Positions 39,201-48,002 of a stretch of DNA of 64,000 nucleotides are shown here, one piece after another. Where the stretch lies: the NCBI GenBank assembly GCA_029721435.1, contig CM056577.1, forward strand, positions 31,278,719 to 31,342,718, given 5' to 3'. Source of the DNA: Gymnothorax reevesii (taxonomy: Eukaryota > Chordata > Actinopteri > Anguilliformes > Muraenidae). The notes below the pieces were generated by a model, which saw nothing but the letters and a program-made list of their open reading frames with translations, had not been told where the DNA came from and searched no databases. Both the position numbers and the translations under genes were made by a program. How positions within the stretch are numbered: the first letter of the stretch is position 1; each line of letters starts with the position of its first letter.

Positions 39201-42200
39201 TGATAAATACAACAAATACAAAAAATTTGTCCTTTCATCCCCCAGCACAGCTGAGTGTGAGTGGTGAGCAAAAGAAACAAAATGGAGCCCCACAACACAC
39301 ACTTTCAAACTCAAACAGACATTTGCAATGCAAGTACACCCCGGTGCAGCTACACAAACATGTTGCTCTTTTGTCTACGCACAATCGAATTTCTCAAAAA
39401 AACCAAACTGAAAATACACAACAAATGGTCTAATCCAGTGGTTCCCAAACTCAGTCCTGCATGCTGGCTTTTGCTCCAACCACAACTCTCAGAATGCTAA
39501 CGAGTTGATGATTGTTTTTAATTCATCCTGGATATTTACTCTTTTAGACCACGTGCCAAAAATGGCCATGATGGAAAAAAAAAAAATGTTCAGTGTGCCA
39601 TATTGGAAATTGCTTTCCTAAAATAAACAAGAGTCATCAGAAGATGACATATCCCCTGACCCCTGATAATTTGCGAAAGTCATGTGAATCCGACACCTTC
39701 AAAGAAATTCAAAGAAGAATGTTGAGGTGATTTTCCTCTGGAATTATTTGGAAGTATGTATTGGCAACATCCACCAAAGACTATGAACCACTTGTTTTAT
39801 TAACCACTTTGTCAACATGAGTCATTCATAAACAGTGTTCTACTTCTGCTACGGAAACAAACCCAGCCCTGCAACAGTCCAAATCCATGTCGCGTCCATG
39901 GAAAGGAAAAAAATAAAATAAATTTCAGAAATTTGAAAATATGAAAAAGGCACCACTTCAGTAATTGGGTAATGCACATACTAAGTTTCAGAAAGATATA
40001 ATGTACGTTTTTGAGTTCTGCTCCGGGAACGAACCCATCTCTATACAGAGTCCAAAGCCAACTAGTTTCCATGGAAATGAAGAAGAAAAAAAAAAAAGGT
40101 CGCACTTTATTTGAAGTGTTGCTCATAAAGGCTTTATACAGCGTGTATAATGCCTTCATGAATGAGACATAATGTCTACATAAATCATACATAAGCAAAC
40201 GTCATGCTTTGTAAAGGGTGAAATAATACATCCTTCTTCAGCATGTGATGCCAGATGTGATACAACTGACGGTGTCACTTAGCTAGTGGCTAATTGCGAT
40301 AAAGGGTGACATTGTCATTGTCACATTTGGCATCACATGTTGAATAGTAAACAGTTTTTGAGTTCTGCTCTGGAAATGAACCTCTCTCTGTCCAAATCCA
40401 AATCCAAGTCCAAATCCAACTCGTTTCCCATGGAAATGAAAAAAAAAAAATTTTTTTCCCCAAAAATCTGAAAATATCAAAGGGCACCACTTCAGTATGT
40501 GGGTAATACAAATGCAAAATTTCAGAAAGATAAAATGAAAGTTTTTGAGTTGTGCTCCAGAAACAAACAAACCAAATCTCCGTACAGTCTCAGGCTGGAA
40601 ACGAATCATATCCCCATTTTGAGACCAAGTCCAAACTGTTACCATGGAAACAAGAAAAATAAGTGATTTCAGCAAAAATAGCAAAAAGCACATCTTCATA
40701 CAATGTTGATAGACTGTGCAAGGTAAGATGTAAATATCTGAAACCGTTTTCAATTAAGAGCCCAGAAACAGTGGGAACGCCGATGTGGACACGGACGCGA
40801 AACAAACGCAGAGAGGAAACCGTATAAAAACAAAACGTCTACCCTCCCTCTTGAGGGAAAACGCATTGAGTCAAACCTGTTAAATGTTACTTGTTTGGTT
40901 TCAGGACAGAACTTCAGAACCTGCAATCAGAACCCTAATCAGCAGCTTCGTGATTGATCACAATCTTGCACCTGATCATACAAAATGTTTCGCTACCGTC
41001 GCTTGGCATCTTTACTTAGAATACATCAAAATAAAAATTATTTTATAAATGTTGGGCTTTGAAACATTGTGGTATGGATAGCAATTTGTGTCATGATGAG
41101 GTTCAAGGGGGTAAAATGCCCCTCTCATCTGAAAAGCAACTAATTAAAAAAATAATAGCTTCTTAAAATTATGGGATCGTAACAGTGGTTGGAGCAATAA
41201 CCAGCACACACAGTGGGTCCCCCAGACTGACTTTGGGAACAGTGGGTCTAATCTGCTTCTCACGCCTACCAGCTCACCTGATTTCCCTGCCCTGGTCTCA
41301 CTGCTGCAGTTTCCCTGATCCTCTTCCATGATTTGTAGAAATTCAAATATCTGATCATTTGTTACAAGTAGTGAATATCATTGCCGTTTCTGAATAGTCA
41401 ATAGAAAAAATTGGAAAATGCAGTCTGCATCTTGACTTCACTGGCAGTTCTCTCTTCCAATTATGTCCATCACCACTGTTTTCTGACAGACAGTATAGCC
41501 TTGTGTTTAGTGCTACAGGAAGGGAAATGCGGTTTTCAGTCAGCTGACCATGCAAACCATATAGACTCAATCATTAAAGCAGCTGCACCTCTGCTGGAAC
41601 ATTTTTTTCAAGGGGAAACACTGATAAGAGAATAAGATCTCCGAAGCAAGTCTGCCGGTTAATGAGACCTCCTTACATTCAGGCAATAAAAACGACATCT
41701 ACAGACTCACTGGCCAATCAATAAATATGTTCGCAGAAATGAAACCATTGCTGGGAAACCTGCACACACAGTAGGCCACCAAGATTTCAACATGAGATCC
41801 CAAAGCTAAATCTGCAGGGGATATCTGGCACTCTCTAGAGGAGGTGCACTGTTACCTCAAGACATCAGCAGGTGGTTCTTGTTTTTTGGCTTTTTTGGGC
41901 TGGATGGTAGAGTAGCTGACAGGAAAACTGTGACTGGTGTCCATTTTCTCCCGGGCGGGGCTTCCCTTTCCAGCCTGTTTCCCACCTCTTTTCTCATCCG
42001 GACTCATCCTGGATCCCGCGCTTCCATGCCCTCTTTCAACTGCACCTCTTTTACTGCTGCAGTTTGTGGGGGAGAGAGAGCGATACAGAGAGATTAAAAG
42101 AGTGAGTGAGAGGTAGTAACCTCCACATCTAGGCTCTGTTTCACAGAGAATATGTAGAATATGTAACATTGAATGTAAATACTAAATGAGCAGGATCCAA

Positions 42201-42944
42201 ACAGCAGTTACAAAGCTAAACCCATCTATATGACACGGGGGTCCTGTGGGTTACAAAATCAATTTTGGGCCAATATTTCAGCCGCATGTTGTTCATGCGT
42301 CACATATGAAGTGCATCGGAAAGGGTAGGATAGGATTTTTTTTTTTTTTTTGGTAATCAGGTGGTTCGAGGAGAATTTTGCCACAACACTGTTCACATTC
42401 GCTTTGGATAAGCACTAAGGACTCTCGAATTGGCAAACTACAATAAGCTGTCGCCTATCTCCCCTTTCCCCCCAAAAACACACACACACACACACACACA
42501 CATACGCAACACAAGTGTTACAAAGTCATAAAACCAATTTTAGCAATACATTTAACAGACCCAACACTGGACAGACATGCAGCTCTGAACATTAACCACG
42601 TCGTTGACAGTTAATTACCATCAAAACTGGTTAACGGCAAGAAACTCAATCATCAAACACGAGAGGCTCGGCGGCTTCCCGGGGAATGTCTACCGTTAAC
42701 TAGGCAATGATACTATTCTACGCCTATTCTAAGTCACGGGTTTAAAAGACAAAGCCTTTTACCTGGCACGCTATCGAGTGAGTAAATACCAAGCCGTGTC
42801 AATAATTTTATCCAGTTAATATCTGACGATAACGTTATAGATTAACAGCAGCAAATTCAGAAAGCCATCTTGCAAGCGGAGATTCGGACGCTAGAAGCCA
42901 GAATTATCGTATTTACGAGATCATAGAAGTTCGACTCACCTCAT
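24072..42944 (-). CDS. otulin: otulin, OTU deubiquitinase with linear (Met1) linkage specificity, nine proposed coding exons
   Basis: OTULIN hydrolyses Met1-linked polyubiquitin made by LUBAC and limits NF-kB and inflammatory signalling in the cytosol (family knowledge). Proposed exons, 5' to 3' on the minus strand: 42944-42940, 42056-41856, 37000-36629, 34168-34083, 31592-31483, 29685-29542, 26316-26188, 25690-25421 and 24287-24072. Phases match at every junction and the sum is 1533 nt (510 aa plus stop). Catalytic Cys is about residue 279 (GDNYCALRA), with His 490 and Asn 492 (DDRHYNVPV); the 211-residue spacing matches mammalian OTULIN. The LUBAC-binding PUB-interacting motif is DLYRAEED (Tyr about 198). 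The protein is about 160 residues longer than human OTULIN, mostly at a charged N-terminus, and its C-terminus differs. Exons 4-9 are secure; exons 1-3 rest on splice phase and are less certain. Confidence 0.9.
25421..25690 (-). CDS. otulin: otulin exon 8
   Basis: The acceptor is ttctctcacacag|TGGGAG and the donor GAGCAG|gtgagc; 270 bp, phase 0-0. It encodes [56 protein letters not shown] and GGLEQ, matching the central OTU-fold helices and the FLLFARD-type strand of OTULIN. It is GC-rich compared with the intron. Confidence 0.94.
26188..26316 (-). CDS. otulin: otulin exon 7
   Basis: The acceptor is gtcattcccacag|TGGCC and the donor ACTAGG|gtaacc; 129 bp, phase 0-0. It encodes [16 protein letters not shown] and [16 protein letters not shown], equivalent to the segment between the catalytic-Cys exon and the LRKKW region of human OTULIN. 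Confidence 0.88.
26868..27655. mobile_element. inverted-repeat element with hammerhead-like motif, possibly Penelope-related
   Basis: Arms at about 26868-27005 and 27497-27655 are inverted copies of each other (gtcggtcttccaggcactc against gagtgccgggaagaccgac; ttattaaagcatggctgaaa against tttcagccatgccttaataa). Between them lies AT-rich sequence without a reverse transcriptase. A hammerhead-type core sits at the inner edge of the right arm. Penelope-like elements are known to carry hammerheads in their terminal repeats, hence the tentative assignment. Confidence 0.5.
27462..27499 (+). ncRNA. hammerhead ribozyme-like motif
   Basis: The core is CTGATGA (27466-27472), stem II GACC/GGTC with loop GAGTA (27474-27486), GAAA (27487-27490), a minimal stem III AC/GT with an AT loop, then the cleavable C at 27496, and stem I GCC/GGC. 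All invariant core residues are present; one extra A at 27473 before stem II is non-standard and could impair activity. The two-base-pair stem III resembles the minimal hammerheads described in Penelope-like retroelements. Confidence 0.55.
27722..28828. repeat. long inverted repeat pair in otulin intron 6
   Basis: Segments at about 27722-27882 and 28663-28828 are inverted copies of about 160 bp (shared blocks tttcagcagaaagtagaatt and agtcttcaaat). The interior has no recognised coding sequence. It is probably the two ends of a degraded DNA transposon; no target duplication was identified. Confidence 0.7.
29222..29525. repeat. CA/ACAC microsatellite tract with embedded copies of the otulin exon-6 donor
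   Basis: Several (CA)n runs with gacacac variants lie immediately downstream of otulin exon 6 on the minus strand. Two segments, ctcttacctgggtgac (about 29343) and ctcttaccggggtgac (about 29466), repeat the real exon/intron border ctgttacctgggtgac (about 29535). Confidence 0.85.
29542..29685 (-). CDS. otulin: otulin exon 6 (catalytic Cys)
   Basis: The 144-bp exon encodes [29 protein letters not shown] and [12 protein letters not shown]; the Cys of GDNYC is the nucleophile. The donor is GACGTCACCCAG|gtaaca. The acceptor is a tandem gagcag: the downstream AG gives a 29685 start, the upstream AG adds one Gln (start 29688). Two further copies of the donor region follow in the intron at about 29473 and 29350. 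Confidence 0.94.
30200..31425. repeat. probable interspersed repeat cluster in otulin intron 5
   Basis: The stretch contains repeated gacc-ttga and aggtcaaggtcac type motifs, gtccgttcttccgtccgtcc and a 3' ATT-rich run (31379-31410), typical of repeat sequence in fish introns. No open reading frame or terminal repeats were found and the family is not identified. Confidence 0.35.
31483..31592 (-). CDS. otulin: otulin exon 5
   Basis: The acceptor is ttttgtccctcag|GGGCT and the donor AGGAAG|gtgagt. The 110-bp exon encodes [36 protein letters not shown]. The EWRG.T.K block is conserved with human OTULIN immediately before the catalytic-Cys segment. Confidence 0.9.
32328..33833 (+). mobile_element. 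apparently intact Tc1-like transposon
   Basis: A 1506-bp element has 28-bp perfect terminal inverted repeats (CTCAGCAACAAAAGTTTCTG... at 32328-32355, inverse at 33806-33833) flanked by TA on both sides (32326-32327 and 33834-33835), the Tc1/mariner target site. It encodes an uninterrupted transposase. It sits in otulin intron 4, antisense to otulin. Perfect ends plus an intact ORF suggest recent insertion. Confidence 0.95.
32623..33636 (+). CDS. Tc1-like transposase, full length (337 aa)
   Basis: The enzyme binds its terminal repeats and catalyses cut-and-paste transposition in the nucleus. Residues about 1-50 form the first helix-turn-helix ([20 protein letters not shown]), GRPR is at 56-59, and a second helix-turn-helix precedes residue 125. 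The catalytic triad is complete: Asp149 (LFTDES), Asp239 (QHDNARPH) and Glu274 (SPIEHLWDE), with 34 residues between the last two (DD34E). [10 protein letters not shown] is the usual glycine-rich box. The ATG at 32623 is 295 bp from the element start and gives the usual family length (about 340 aa). No stop or frameshift is present. Confidence 0.96.
   Translation: MPRLSENDRWRAIGMIESGTSQREVAHRLNVHRNTIWNLWQRHQQTRNVRDRPRSGRPRVTTPRQDNWIRTTHLRNRFQPATITARTIPGLRRLSAQIIRRRLRHFGIVPRQPARRPILTVQHRRLRLQWAQQHRRWIQRQWDLVLFTDESRFMLNRCDGRLRVYRRRGERYANNCVQEFDHFGGGSVMIWGGITARNRTDLLVIDVNLRGQRYRDEVLRPLVVPFLMQHGPGITLQHDNARPHVERIVQQYLMQQHVNVLPWPARSPDMSPIEHLWDEMDRRLRRLDNPPATLQELRQRLRQISNDIPQQFLAHLIRSMRRRCVACIMARGSHTWY
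34083..34168 (-). CDS. otulin: otulin exon 4 (PUB-interacting motif)
   Basis: The acceptor is cattcttttccag|TGAAG and the donor CAGGATC|gtgagt; 86 bp, entering in phase 2 and leaving in phase 1. It encodes [24 protein letters not shown] matches the human DMYRAAD motif whose Tyr56 binds the HOIP PUB domain and is regulated by phosphorylation (established knowledge). Confidence 0.88.
35046..35885 (-). pseudogene. decayed Tc1-like transposon on the minus strand
   Basis: Reading the minus strand from 35885: an N-terminal piece resembling EVQQERE..GMLQAGS and a helix-turn-helix ([15 protein letters not shown]), [17 protein letters not shown], then after frameshifts and loss of the central catalytic part, a C-terminal piece [18 protein letters not shown] and [19 protein letters not shown]. 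The end ctgaccaaaaaaagaaacgg at about 35059 is probably a terminal repeat. It lies in otulin intron 3, in the same orientation as otulin. Confidence 0.85.
36629..37000 (-). CDS. otulin: otulin exon 3 (charged N-terminal region)
   Basis: The acceptor is ccctctgttcggtcag|GAGAG and the donor GATGG|gtaagt; 372 bp, phase 2 in and 2 out. It encodes a low-complexity charged stretch: basic [13 protein letters not shown], Glu/Lys/Ala-rich middle, and an acidic end [11 protein letters not shown]. No globular domain is visible. It is assigned to otulin because its donor phase fits exon 4 exactly and its acceptor phase fits exons 1 and 2. The open frame continues upstream of the acceptor, so the exact 5' border is the weak point. 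Confidence 0.75.
37001..38790. other. otulin intron 2, part without recognised features
   Basis: AT-rich with irregular repeats of gagactca/aatctagag type around 37040-37400 and a G9 run at 37530. A minus-strand open frame at 37788-38036 was examined and has no recognisable family. Confidence 0.5.
38791..38987. mobile_element. small hAT-like MITE with 8-bp target duplication
   Basis: 197 bp with inverted ends of about 60 bp (left ggggatgctcac, right gtgagtatcccc-type), flanked by TGTTAGAC at 38783-38790 and 38988-38995. The 8-bp duplication and CAGGG-like end point to hAT. Non-coding. Confidence 0.8.
39376..39620. repeat. interspersed repeat, copy A (partner at 45490-45775)
   Basis: Shares aatttctcaaaaaaaccaaa, cagtggttcccaaactc, tgctccaaccacaact and ttttagaccac with 45490-45775. 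The cagtggttcccaaact core is a common fish MITE end and appears inverted near 41170-41240. Confidence 0.7.
39835..40790. repeat. imperfect tandem repeats in otulin intron 2
   Basis: Three to four diverged repeats share the motifs ttccatggaaa, gaaaatat, ggcaccacttcagta, tttcagaaagata and gtttttgagttctgctc, with a period of roughly 170-300 bp. Open frames through it are low-complexity and not believed coding. Confidence 0.7.
41350..42690. repeat. progenitor-like segment of the otulin exon-2 duplication
   Basis: The segment around otulin exon 2 is duplicated upstream of the gene. 41350-42140 matches 49020-49808 almost throughout, and 42100-42680 matches the corresponding part of each 1.55-kb array unit (for example gcagttacaaagctaaa, tttcagccgc, gacagacatgcagct). 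A (CA)n run lies at 42479-42501. This copy contains the otulin exon used in the gene model. Confidence 0.85.
41856..42056 (-). CDS. otulin: otulin exon 2 (proposed symmetric 2-2 exon; source of the upstream exon array)
   Basis: The acceptor region is ccccacaaactgcagcag, a tandem NAGNAG site: starting at 42056 gives 201 bp, starting at 42053 gives 198 bp. The donor is TTGAG|gtaaca. In frame with the exon-1 ATG it reads [44 protein letters not shown] and a Lys-rich end. Because it enters and leaves in phase 2 it can be included or skipped without changing the frame. Five further copies of this exon lie at 49.5-57.1 kb. An internal ATG (SRM|SPDEK) has a better initiation context (A at -3) than the exon-1 ATG. 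Confidence 0.65.
42940..42944 (-). CDS. otulin: otulin exon 1, start codon ATG AG | gtgagt
   Basis: A strong donor, GATGAG|gtgagt, follows an ATG at 42944-42942. Only five coding bases precede it, leaving phase 2, exactly what exon 2 and exon 3 require. This gives MS(S)KRG with exon 2, or MRRAQ if exon 2 is skipped. The ATG context is poor (T at -3). The upstream sequence contains a four-codon upstream ORF (ATGGGTCACTAA, starting near 42982). The call depends entirely on splice phase and position. Confidence 0.55.
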
Positions 42945-43110
42945 CTACGGGGCTTGAACTAAAGTGACTTTAGTGACCCATCTGCAGACACTTAAAGCGC
43001 AAACCTGACTCAACTGAAAACGACTGCGATTTCACGCACACCTGGAAAGTTCAAAACGCCAAGCAAGAGTCTTCCGGGTGTGACGTTAGCTAGCTAGCTG
43101 GCGCTAACCC
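42945..43110 (-). promoter_or_regulatory. otulin 5' UTR and probable promoter region
   Basis: Sequence just upstream of the proposed exon 1 is richer in CpG (ttcgg, gcgat, acgca, gacgtt, cgcta) than the surrounding introns and free of recognisable transposons, which suits a TATA-less housekeeping promoter. No TATA box is evident. The transcription start is not determined. Confidence 0.35.
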
Positions 43111-43959
43111 TAAAATAATAAGACGACGAAACAAACAATCGACTGATTTATGTCACCAAATGAAGCCCATACTTTGTACTGGTTTAATCACATATCGACG
43201 CACAAGGAAACAGGGTCGGCATGAAAACTTCAGATCATAATGCATCCACACTTTAAGCCTAAATTGCTCCTGTTAAAGATGTTACACGGACCGAACTTCA
43301 GGCTGAGCTTTGGTTCGCAAGTAAAAGCGTCCCCCTGTCAAACAGCACTGCTTACCCTCACGTTCCCAGAATCGCAATACTTCATACAAATGCACATACT
43401 GCCAGTCTCTCGAGGTGGGACGTTCGCAAGTTTGGCAACGAAAGTTCACCCCGTTTAATGTTAACCCAAATCAACGCGTTATTTCATTTTAAATAGTCAG
43501 GAATGACTGATTTTTAGACAGTTTAAACTGATCGTATCGGCACAGACTGCCTTTTAAAATTGCAAACTGCAGGCAAATTAGCCCAAGCATACATTTGACC
43601 CTCGTACGGTAAATATAAAATAAAAATATCTTAATTAGAAATTGTTCTCATAATGTAATAAAATACAGGACACGTCCACATAAGACTTTGCACAGCAAGT
43701 AAATTAAATAAGACAAATTGTTTTTTGAACATTGACAAAACACCATTGTTATCGGTACACTAAGTAAGGAAAACTGTCTTACTAATAGTAATTTAAGACA
43801 GCTTGGCTCCCCAGCACCAACATGCTTACTTTTCGAGGCCTTCATTATGTATCCTAAAATTGAGGTCATTTTTATTCTCATTTAAGATAATTACCACGCT
43901 GTGTTCCTTAAAATTGTGATGGCCCCGTGGGAAATTCTAGCTTTAACTAGCCACAGATG

Positions 43960-44115
43960 GTCAAGCTGGTTTCAACTATTTTTTTTGACAGTTTAAGCTG
44001 GTCATTCAGCCTTTTGCCAGCTGAGACCGGCTTACTCTATCAGCTTAACTACTTATGACCATCCTCGCCCAGCTATAGACACCAGCTTTAACCACCTTCG
44101 TCCAGCTATGACCAG
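43960..44115. repeat. AGCTGGT/ACCAGCT-type repeat
   Basis: Multiple short motifs (agctggt, accagct, gaccag, ccagctatgacc) in both orientations, typical of a fish minisatellite-like repeat. Confidence 0.6.
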
Positions 44116-44232
44116 CTAACGGTGTCGAAAACAAAGCTGAAACCCTTTGCGTAAATATAGACACCGCCATCCATAAATTCCGAAACTTAATTCCTAAATA
44201 ATTCTGTAATTGATTTTCCAAATGTCTTGGCT

Positions 44233-44480
44233 TAGAATTCTAGCTGGTTTTGAATTTTCAGCATGGTCGCAGCAAAGTGTGGGGTAAAATTAGTTTGTAA
44301 ACTGCCATGAAACCCAAAAGAAGAAGAACAGGTGTGGAGGAACGTGGAGATTATGAGAATGAATTCACCATTAACTAAACTAAGACATGTAACGGACAAA
44401 TAAACCACGTGAATGACAGCTCTTTTTAGACACATCCAGTAATTGCCTCCCATGCCAAGGTTTTACATTTAGTTACAGAG
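44233..44480. repeat. 250-bp duplication, copy A (partner at 60408-60656)
   Basis: Shares gaattctagc, gaattttcagcatggt, cccaaaagaagaagaac, gaatgaattcaccat and cagtaattgcctccc with 60408-60656 at roughly 85 percent by eye. No frame is preserved. Confidence 0.8.
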
Positions 44481-44605
44481 TATTTTTTGGTCTTTAAGCT
44501 TGTTTAAAGTTGCCCTGCATGACTTGTCAGTCATTTACGAGAGCCTGTGTGCTTATGCTAGTTTATCTTTCGCAATTGGGTACTCGCATTGACTAACGTA
44601 GGTGC

Positions 44606-45246
44606 TGGGGCATTCCATAGACTCCTTTAAGAGTATGTCCAAGACCCCATCTCATGCCTTCAAAATGCCATGGATCCTCCCGAAATCCAGCAAAAACACT
44701 TGTTAGGACTGTCTCTTACCACACATCTTATACTGTCCAAACACTACTGGTAAATCCATAAAGTACATGACTGTCCACTTCGAGCAGACAAGAAATTGAA
44801 CTGCCTCGTACAATGGCGGAGACTGACATAATGCAGCACAACAATAACGGGAAGCCTGGCGCAATTAGATCAATAGTTTTGAGAGATTCATTTATCCCCA
44901 AATATTCCCAATACTGTTATATCTATTGTAACATTAATGTATGATAAATTAATAAAAAAAAGTTTTCGCATCGGCTTTTAGAGGACTCGTTACGCATTCA
45001 AGCAAGCCATTTCTGTCGTTCTTTGACTTTAGTCTGCCATTTTATGAGGCAGTACATTTTTTCGTTAACTTGTGGACAGTCGTGTACTTTATGGATTTAC
45101 TGGCGATGTTTGGACAGTATAAGGAGATTTGTGGTTAGAGACAGTCCTAATGAGGGATTTTGCCAAATTTTGGGAGGATCCGTGGCGTTTTGAAGGCGTG
45201 AGACAAGATCTTGGTAATCCTCTTAAAGGTGTCAATGGGATGCCCC
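44606..45246. repeat. large foldback element (about 173-bp inverted arms)
   Basis: The arms 44606-44778 and 45072-45246 are inverted copies (for example tatactgtccaaaca against tgtttggacagtata; atggatcctccc against gggaggatccgt). A spacer of about 293 bp has no coding potential. It is probably a non-autonomous DNA transposon; the target duplication is not clear. Confidence 0.85.
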
Positions 45247-45489
45247 AATGCATTGCAAAAAATAAACTAGGCAGTCTGGTCGGCTGCGACCGCATAGGTG
45301 AAAGCACTTCTCCCGCTAGTACTGCAAAAGTAAATCGGAATGTTTCAGCGCTAATTTGCGCAATATTCGGCCAACACTGTCTCCATGGCAACCAAAATTG
45401 ATAGGAGTCATAAATTAAGTATAACACATATCCAAACCAAATATGAAAGTAATCTGTCAAATCACAGCCTGTGGAGCGTCCACAAGGAA

Positions 45490-45775
45490 GTGTCTACGGA
45501 CACAATATCCACGCACGAGCAAATTTCTCAAAAAAACCAAACTAAAAATACACAACAAATGTTCTAATCCAGTGGTTCCCAAACTCGGTCCTGGGGACCC
45601 ACTGTGTATGCTGCTTTTTGCTCCAACCACAACTCAAATATCAGAATGCTAACAAGTTACTAATTGTTTTCAATTGCAATATTTCTGTTCATCCTGATAA
45701 CTTAACCTTTTAGACCACATGCCAAAAATGGCCATTATGAAAAAAATGTTGGGTGTGCTATATTGGAAATTGTTT
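45490..45775. repeat. interspersed repeat, copy B (partner at 39376-39620)
   Basis: Direct copy of the 39376-39620 repeat, somewhat longer, including ccaaaaatggccat and tgctatattggaaattg. Confidence 0.7.
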
Positions 45776-45879
45776 TTCTAACATAAAAAAGTGGAAAGTT
45801 GCAATTGATGACATGAAACTAAGAAATTATGGAAGCAGATAGTTAACAAAATTAAAATGAAAATGCAATGTCAGAAATC

Positions 45880-46340
45880 CATTTTCATTTTCAAGATAGA
45901 AGCGCATTATTTGTATCATAATGAAAATGCAAATGTAATCTTCCACTATACATTTTCACTTTCAAGTCCATGAATGCAATTTTTATAACAAATGGAAAAT
46001 TAAAATACATTCCTCATTTTCGAGAAGAGCCCTGCAATATCACTAACAAAACGAAAACGAAAACGCTAATCGTATAAAGCAAATACATTCACTGAAATGC
46101 TTTTTCGTTTTCGAGAAGCACACACGTTATCTGGATCGTCACGAAAATGCAAAAGTAATCCTCCACTTTGCGTTTGCATTTTCAAGTCCATGTAGGCACT
46201 GTTTTCATTTGCAAGAAGTGGCTCAAAAACGCTAATCTTATAAAGCAAATACATTCTCGAAAATTCTTTTTCTTTTTCAAGAAGCAGACGTGATATCTGT
46301 CTCATAGTTAAATCCCTAACGCAGTCCGCCACTTTTCTTT
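45880..46340. repeat. imperfect direct repeats (about 130-bp period)
   Basis: Recurring blocks gaaaatgcaaa-gtaatc-tccact, ttttca-tttcaagtccatg, gctaatc-tataaagcaaatacatt and ttttcgagaagc alternate about three times. A minus-strand open frame here follows the repeat and is not considered a gene. Confidence 0.7.
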
Positions 46341-46349
46341 ATCATTTTC

Positions 46350-47930
46350 GGGACAGACTGTCCTGCCTGGCTTTGCATTTTCGATTTCGAGGTCCCGCGC
46401 GCTTTCCGTAACAAAATGAAAAAGAAAGTACCCTGTCTAGTTAGGTGTGGCCTGTCGGTGAGAAGGCAGGACTTCCCCCACCCCCACAATTTGGTACGTT
46501 CTTTGGTTACCAATCAGAGGGAAACTCCTGCTGCACGAACTTTTATGTCAAAGCATAAATGCTAACTTACATGGCCACTTACTGTGCATGGACACCCCCT
46601 GAACTTTCCATAGAGATCATAGTATAGCTAAAGTTTTCTCTCGAAAGACAGTGCCCTCGCACTCAATTACCCCTTTGTGCCCTTAGATTAGCGCTGCTTC
46701 CACTGAAACTGTGTGCTTACACTCAGATCTGTCGGTCTTCAGACGGGTTATCTGGGCATCATCTGTTCAGTAGTTCAGTTGGTGACAAAGCAAGTTCATA
46801 CGCTCCTGCTGTCCTGGGCTTCATGTACTTCCATTGCTTTCTTCCCAAATTTGGAGTCAAGGGACAGTTCGTATTAATACACCAGTGCCTATACGTCTCT
46901 TTACCTTAACCCCTTTGTGCAGAAGCCAAATTTGGCTATTTATGGGTTACCCACTTTAATGCTGTATAATTCGAGATTTAAGCTTCATAAAGAGGAAAAA
47001 TGTGGCTCAATTCTGAAAAGACACTTACAGCATTTAGTATTACATAGTATTTCAGTTAATTTTCACGATTATGGTAGAGAAAATGAGCTGCAAACATAAA
47101 AATTCTTCATGAGAATTCACTATTGAAATTGCAAAAAAAATAATTCTGAGGATTGAAAAACTGCTGATGCTTAAAACTATACATTTCTGGGATCATAAAC
47201 TCCTTGACCACAAGTACAATTCATCTTCAACATTACATTCTAGATTACCTACATGCTTTTAGCCAAATTATACAGCAATCCAAGTGTCTCCCCGAAGTCT
47301 CAAAATGATGTCCAGTCAAATCATAAAAAAATCATGTATATAACACAAATAAAGTTTTAAGGCATGAAATTTAATATGAACAAACAATTTTCTGGTTGAG
47401 TTTAGTATGAATTTATCAATCTCAGTGCAGTTGAATATCAATGGTCACCAGTAACCTCTCCAAACACAAAACATGCCTTTTCTCCATAATAAAGTTTCGA
47501 GTTTTGGCCATTTTACTTCAAAGTCCCCCAAGCCAGCACAAACACGCATTAAATAAACTTCTTATTAAACGGTTAGAACATTCACCCTGTAATGGAAGCT
47601 ACCAGTCCCCTCTTCTAAGCTCACAAACTCATTTCAACACTTATAAGGAACAAGTGCAACTCACTAACTCAGTAATATCTGAATTCTGAAATATACCTTA
47701 TTTTAACAGAACAGACACTCCACTTTCAGGGAACAATCCATTGACTCCCTGGATTCAAAAGAAACGTGCAATGAACGTACCAGGGGGTCCACCCAAATGC
47801 ACGGGCAGTTCGCGTTTTAACCAGGAAAAAAACCTCGGCATTCGACTTTGTTGAGTACGTATACATTCCAAAAACAAAACAATGACAAAAAAAAAAACAA
47901 AAAAAAAAAAACAAAGTAGCAGCCTCACCT
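46350..47930. other. stretch with no recognised gene
   Basis: AT-rich sequence without exon-like blocks, transposase or RNA gene that I can identify. Confidence 0.5.
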
Positions 47931-47934
47931 TTTT

Positions 47935-48002
47935 CATGAATTCCTTCTCCAGAGACCGATGTATCCAGTAGCAGGAACCCTCCGGTCCTGTTTCATTCGA
48001 AA
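47935..48002 (-). CDS. possible isolated exon, product unknown
   Basis: On the minus strand an open block ends TCATGAAAAAG|gtgagg, a good donor, and reads ETGPEGSCYWIHRSLEKEFMKK up to it. The acceptor side (aatgaaacag) has a poor pyrimidine tract and no partner exon was found. It may be a stray exon or chance. Confidence 0.2.

Noticed and set aside
39812..40753. Minus-strand open frames of 128 and 156 codons
   Set aside because: They run through imperfect repeats with poly-A/T stretches and yield Phe-rich low-complexity peptides.
46066..46332. 88-codon minus-strand open frame
   Set aside because: It lies entirely in the 45880-46340 repeats and repeats the same peptide words.
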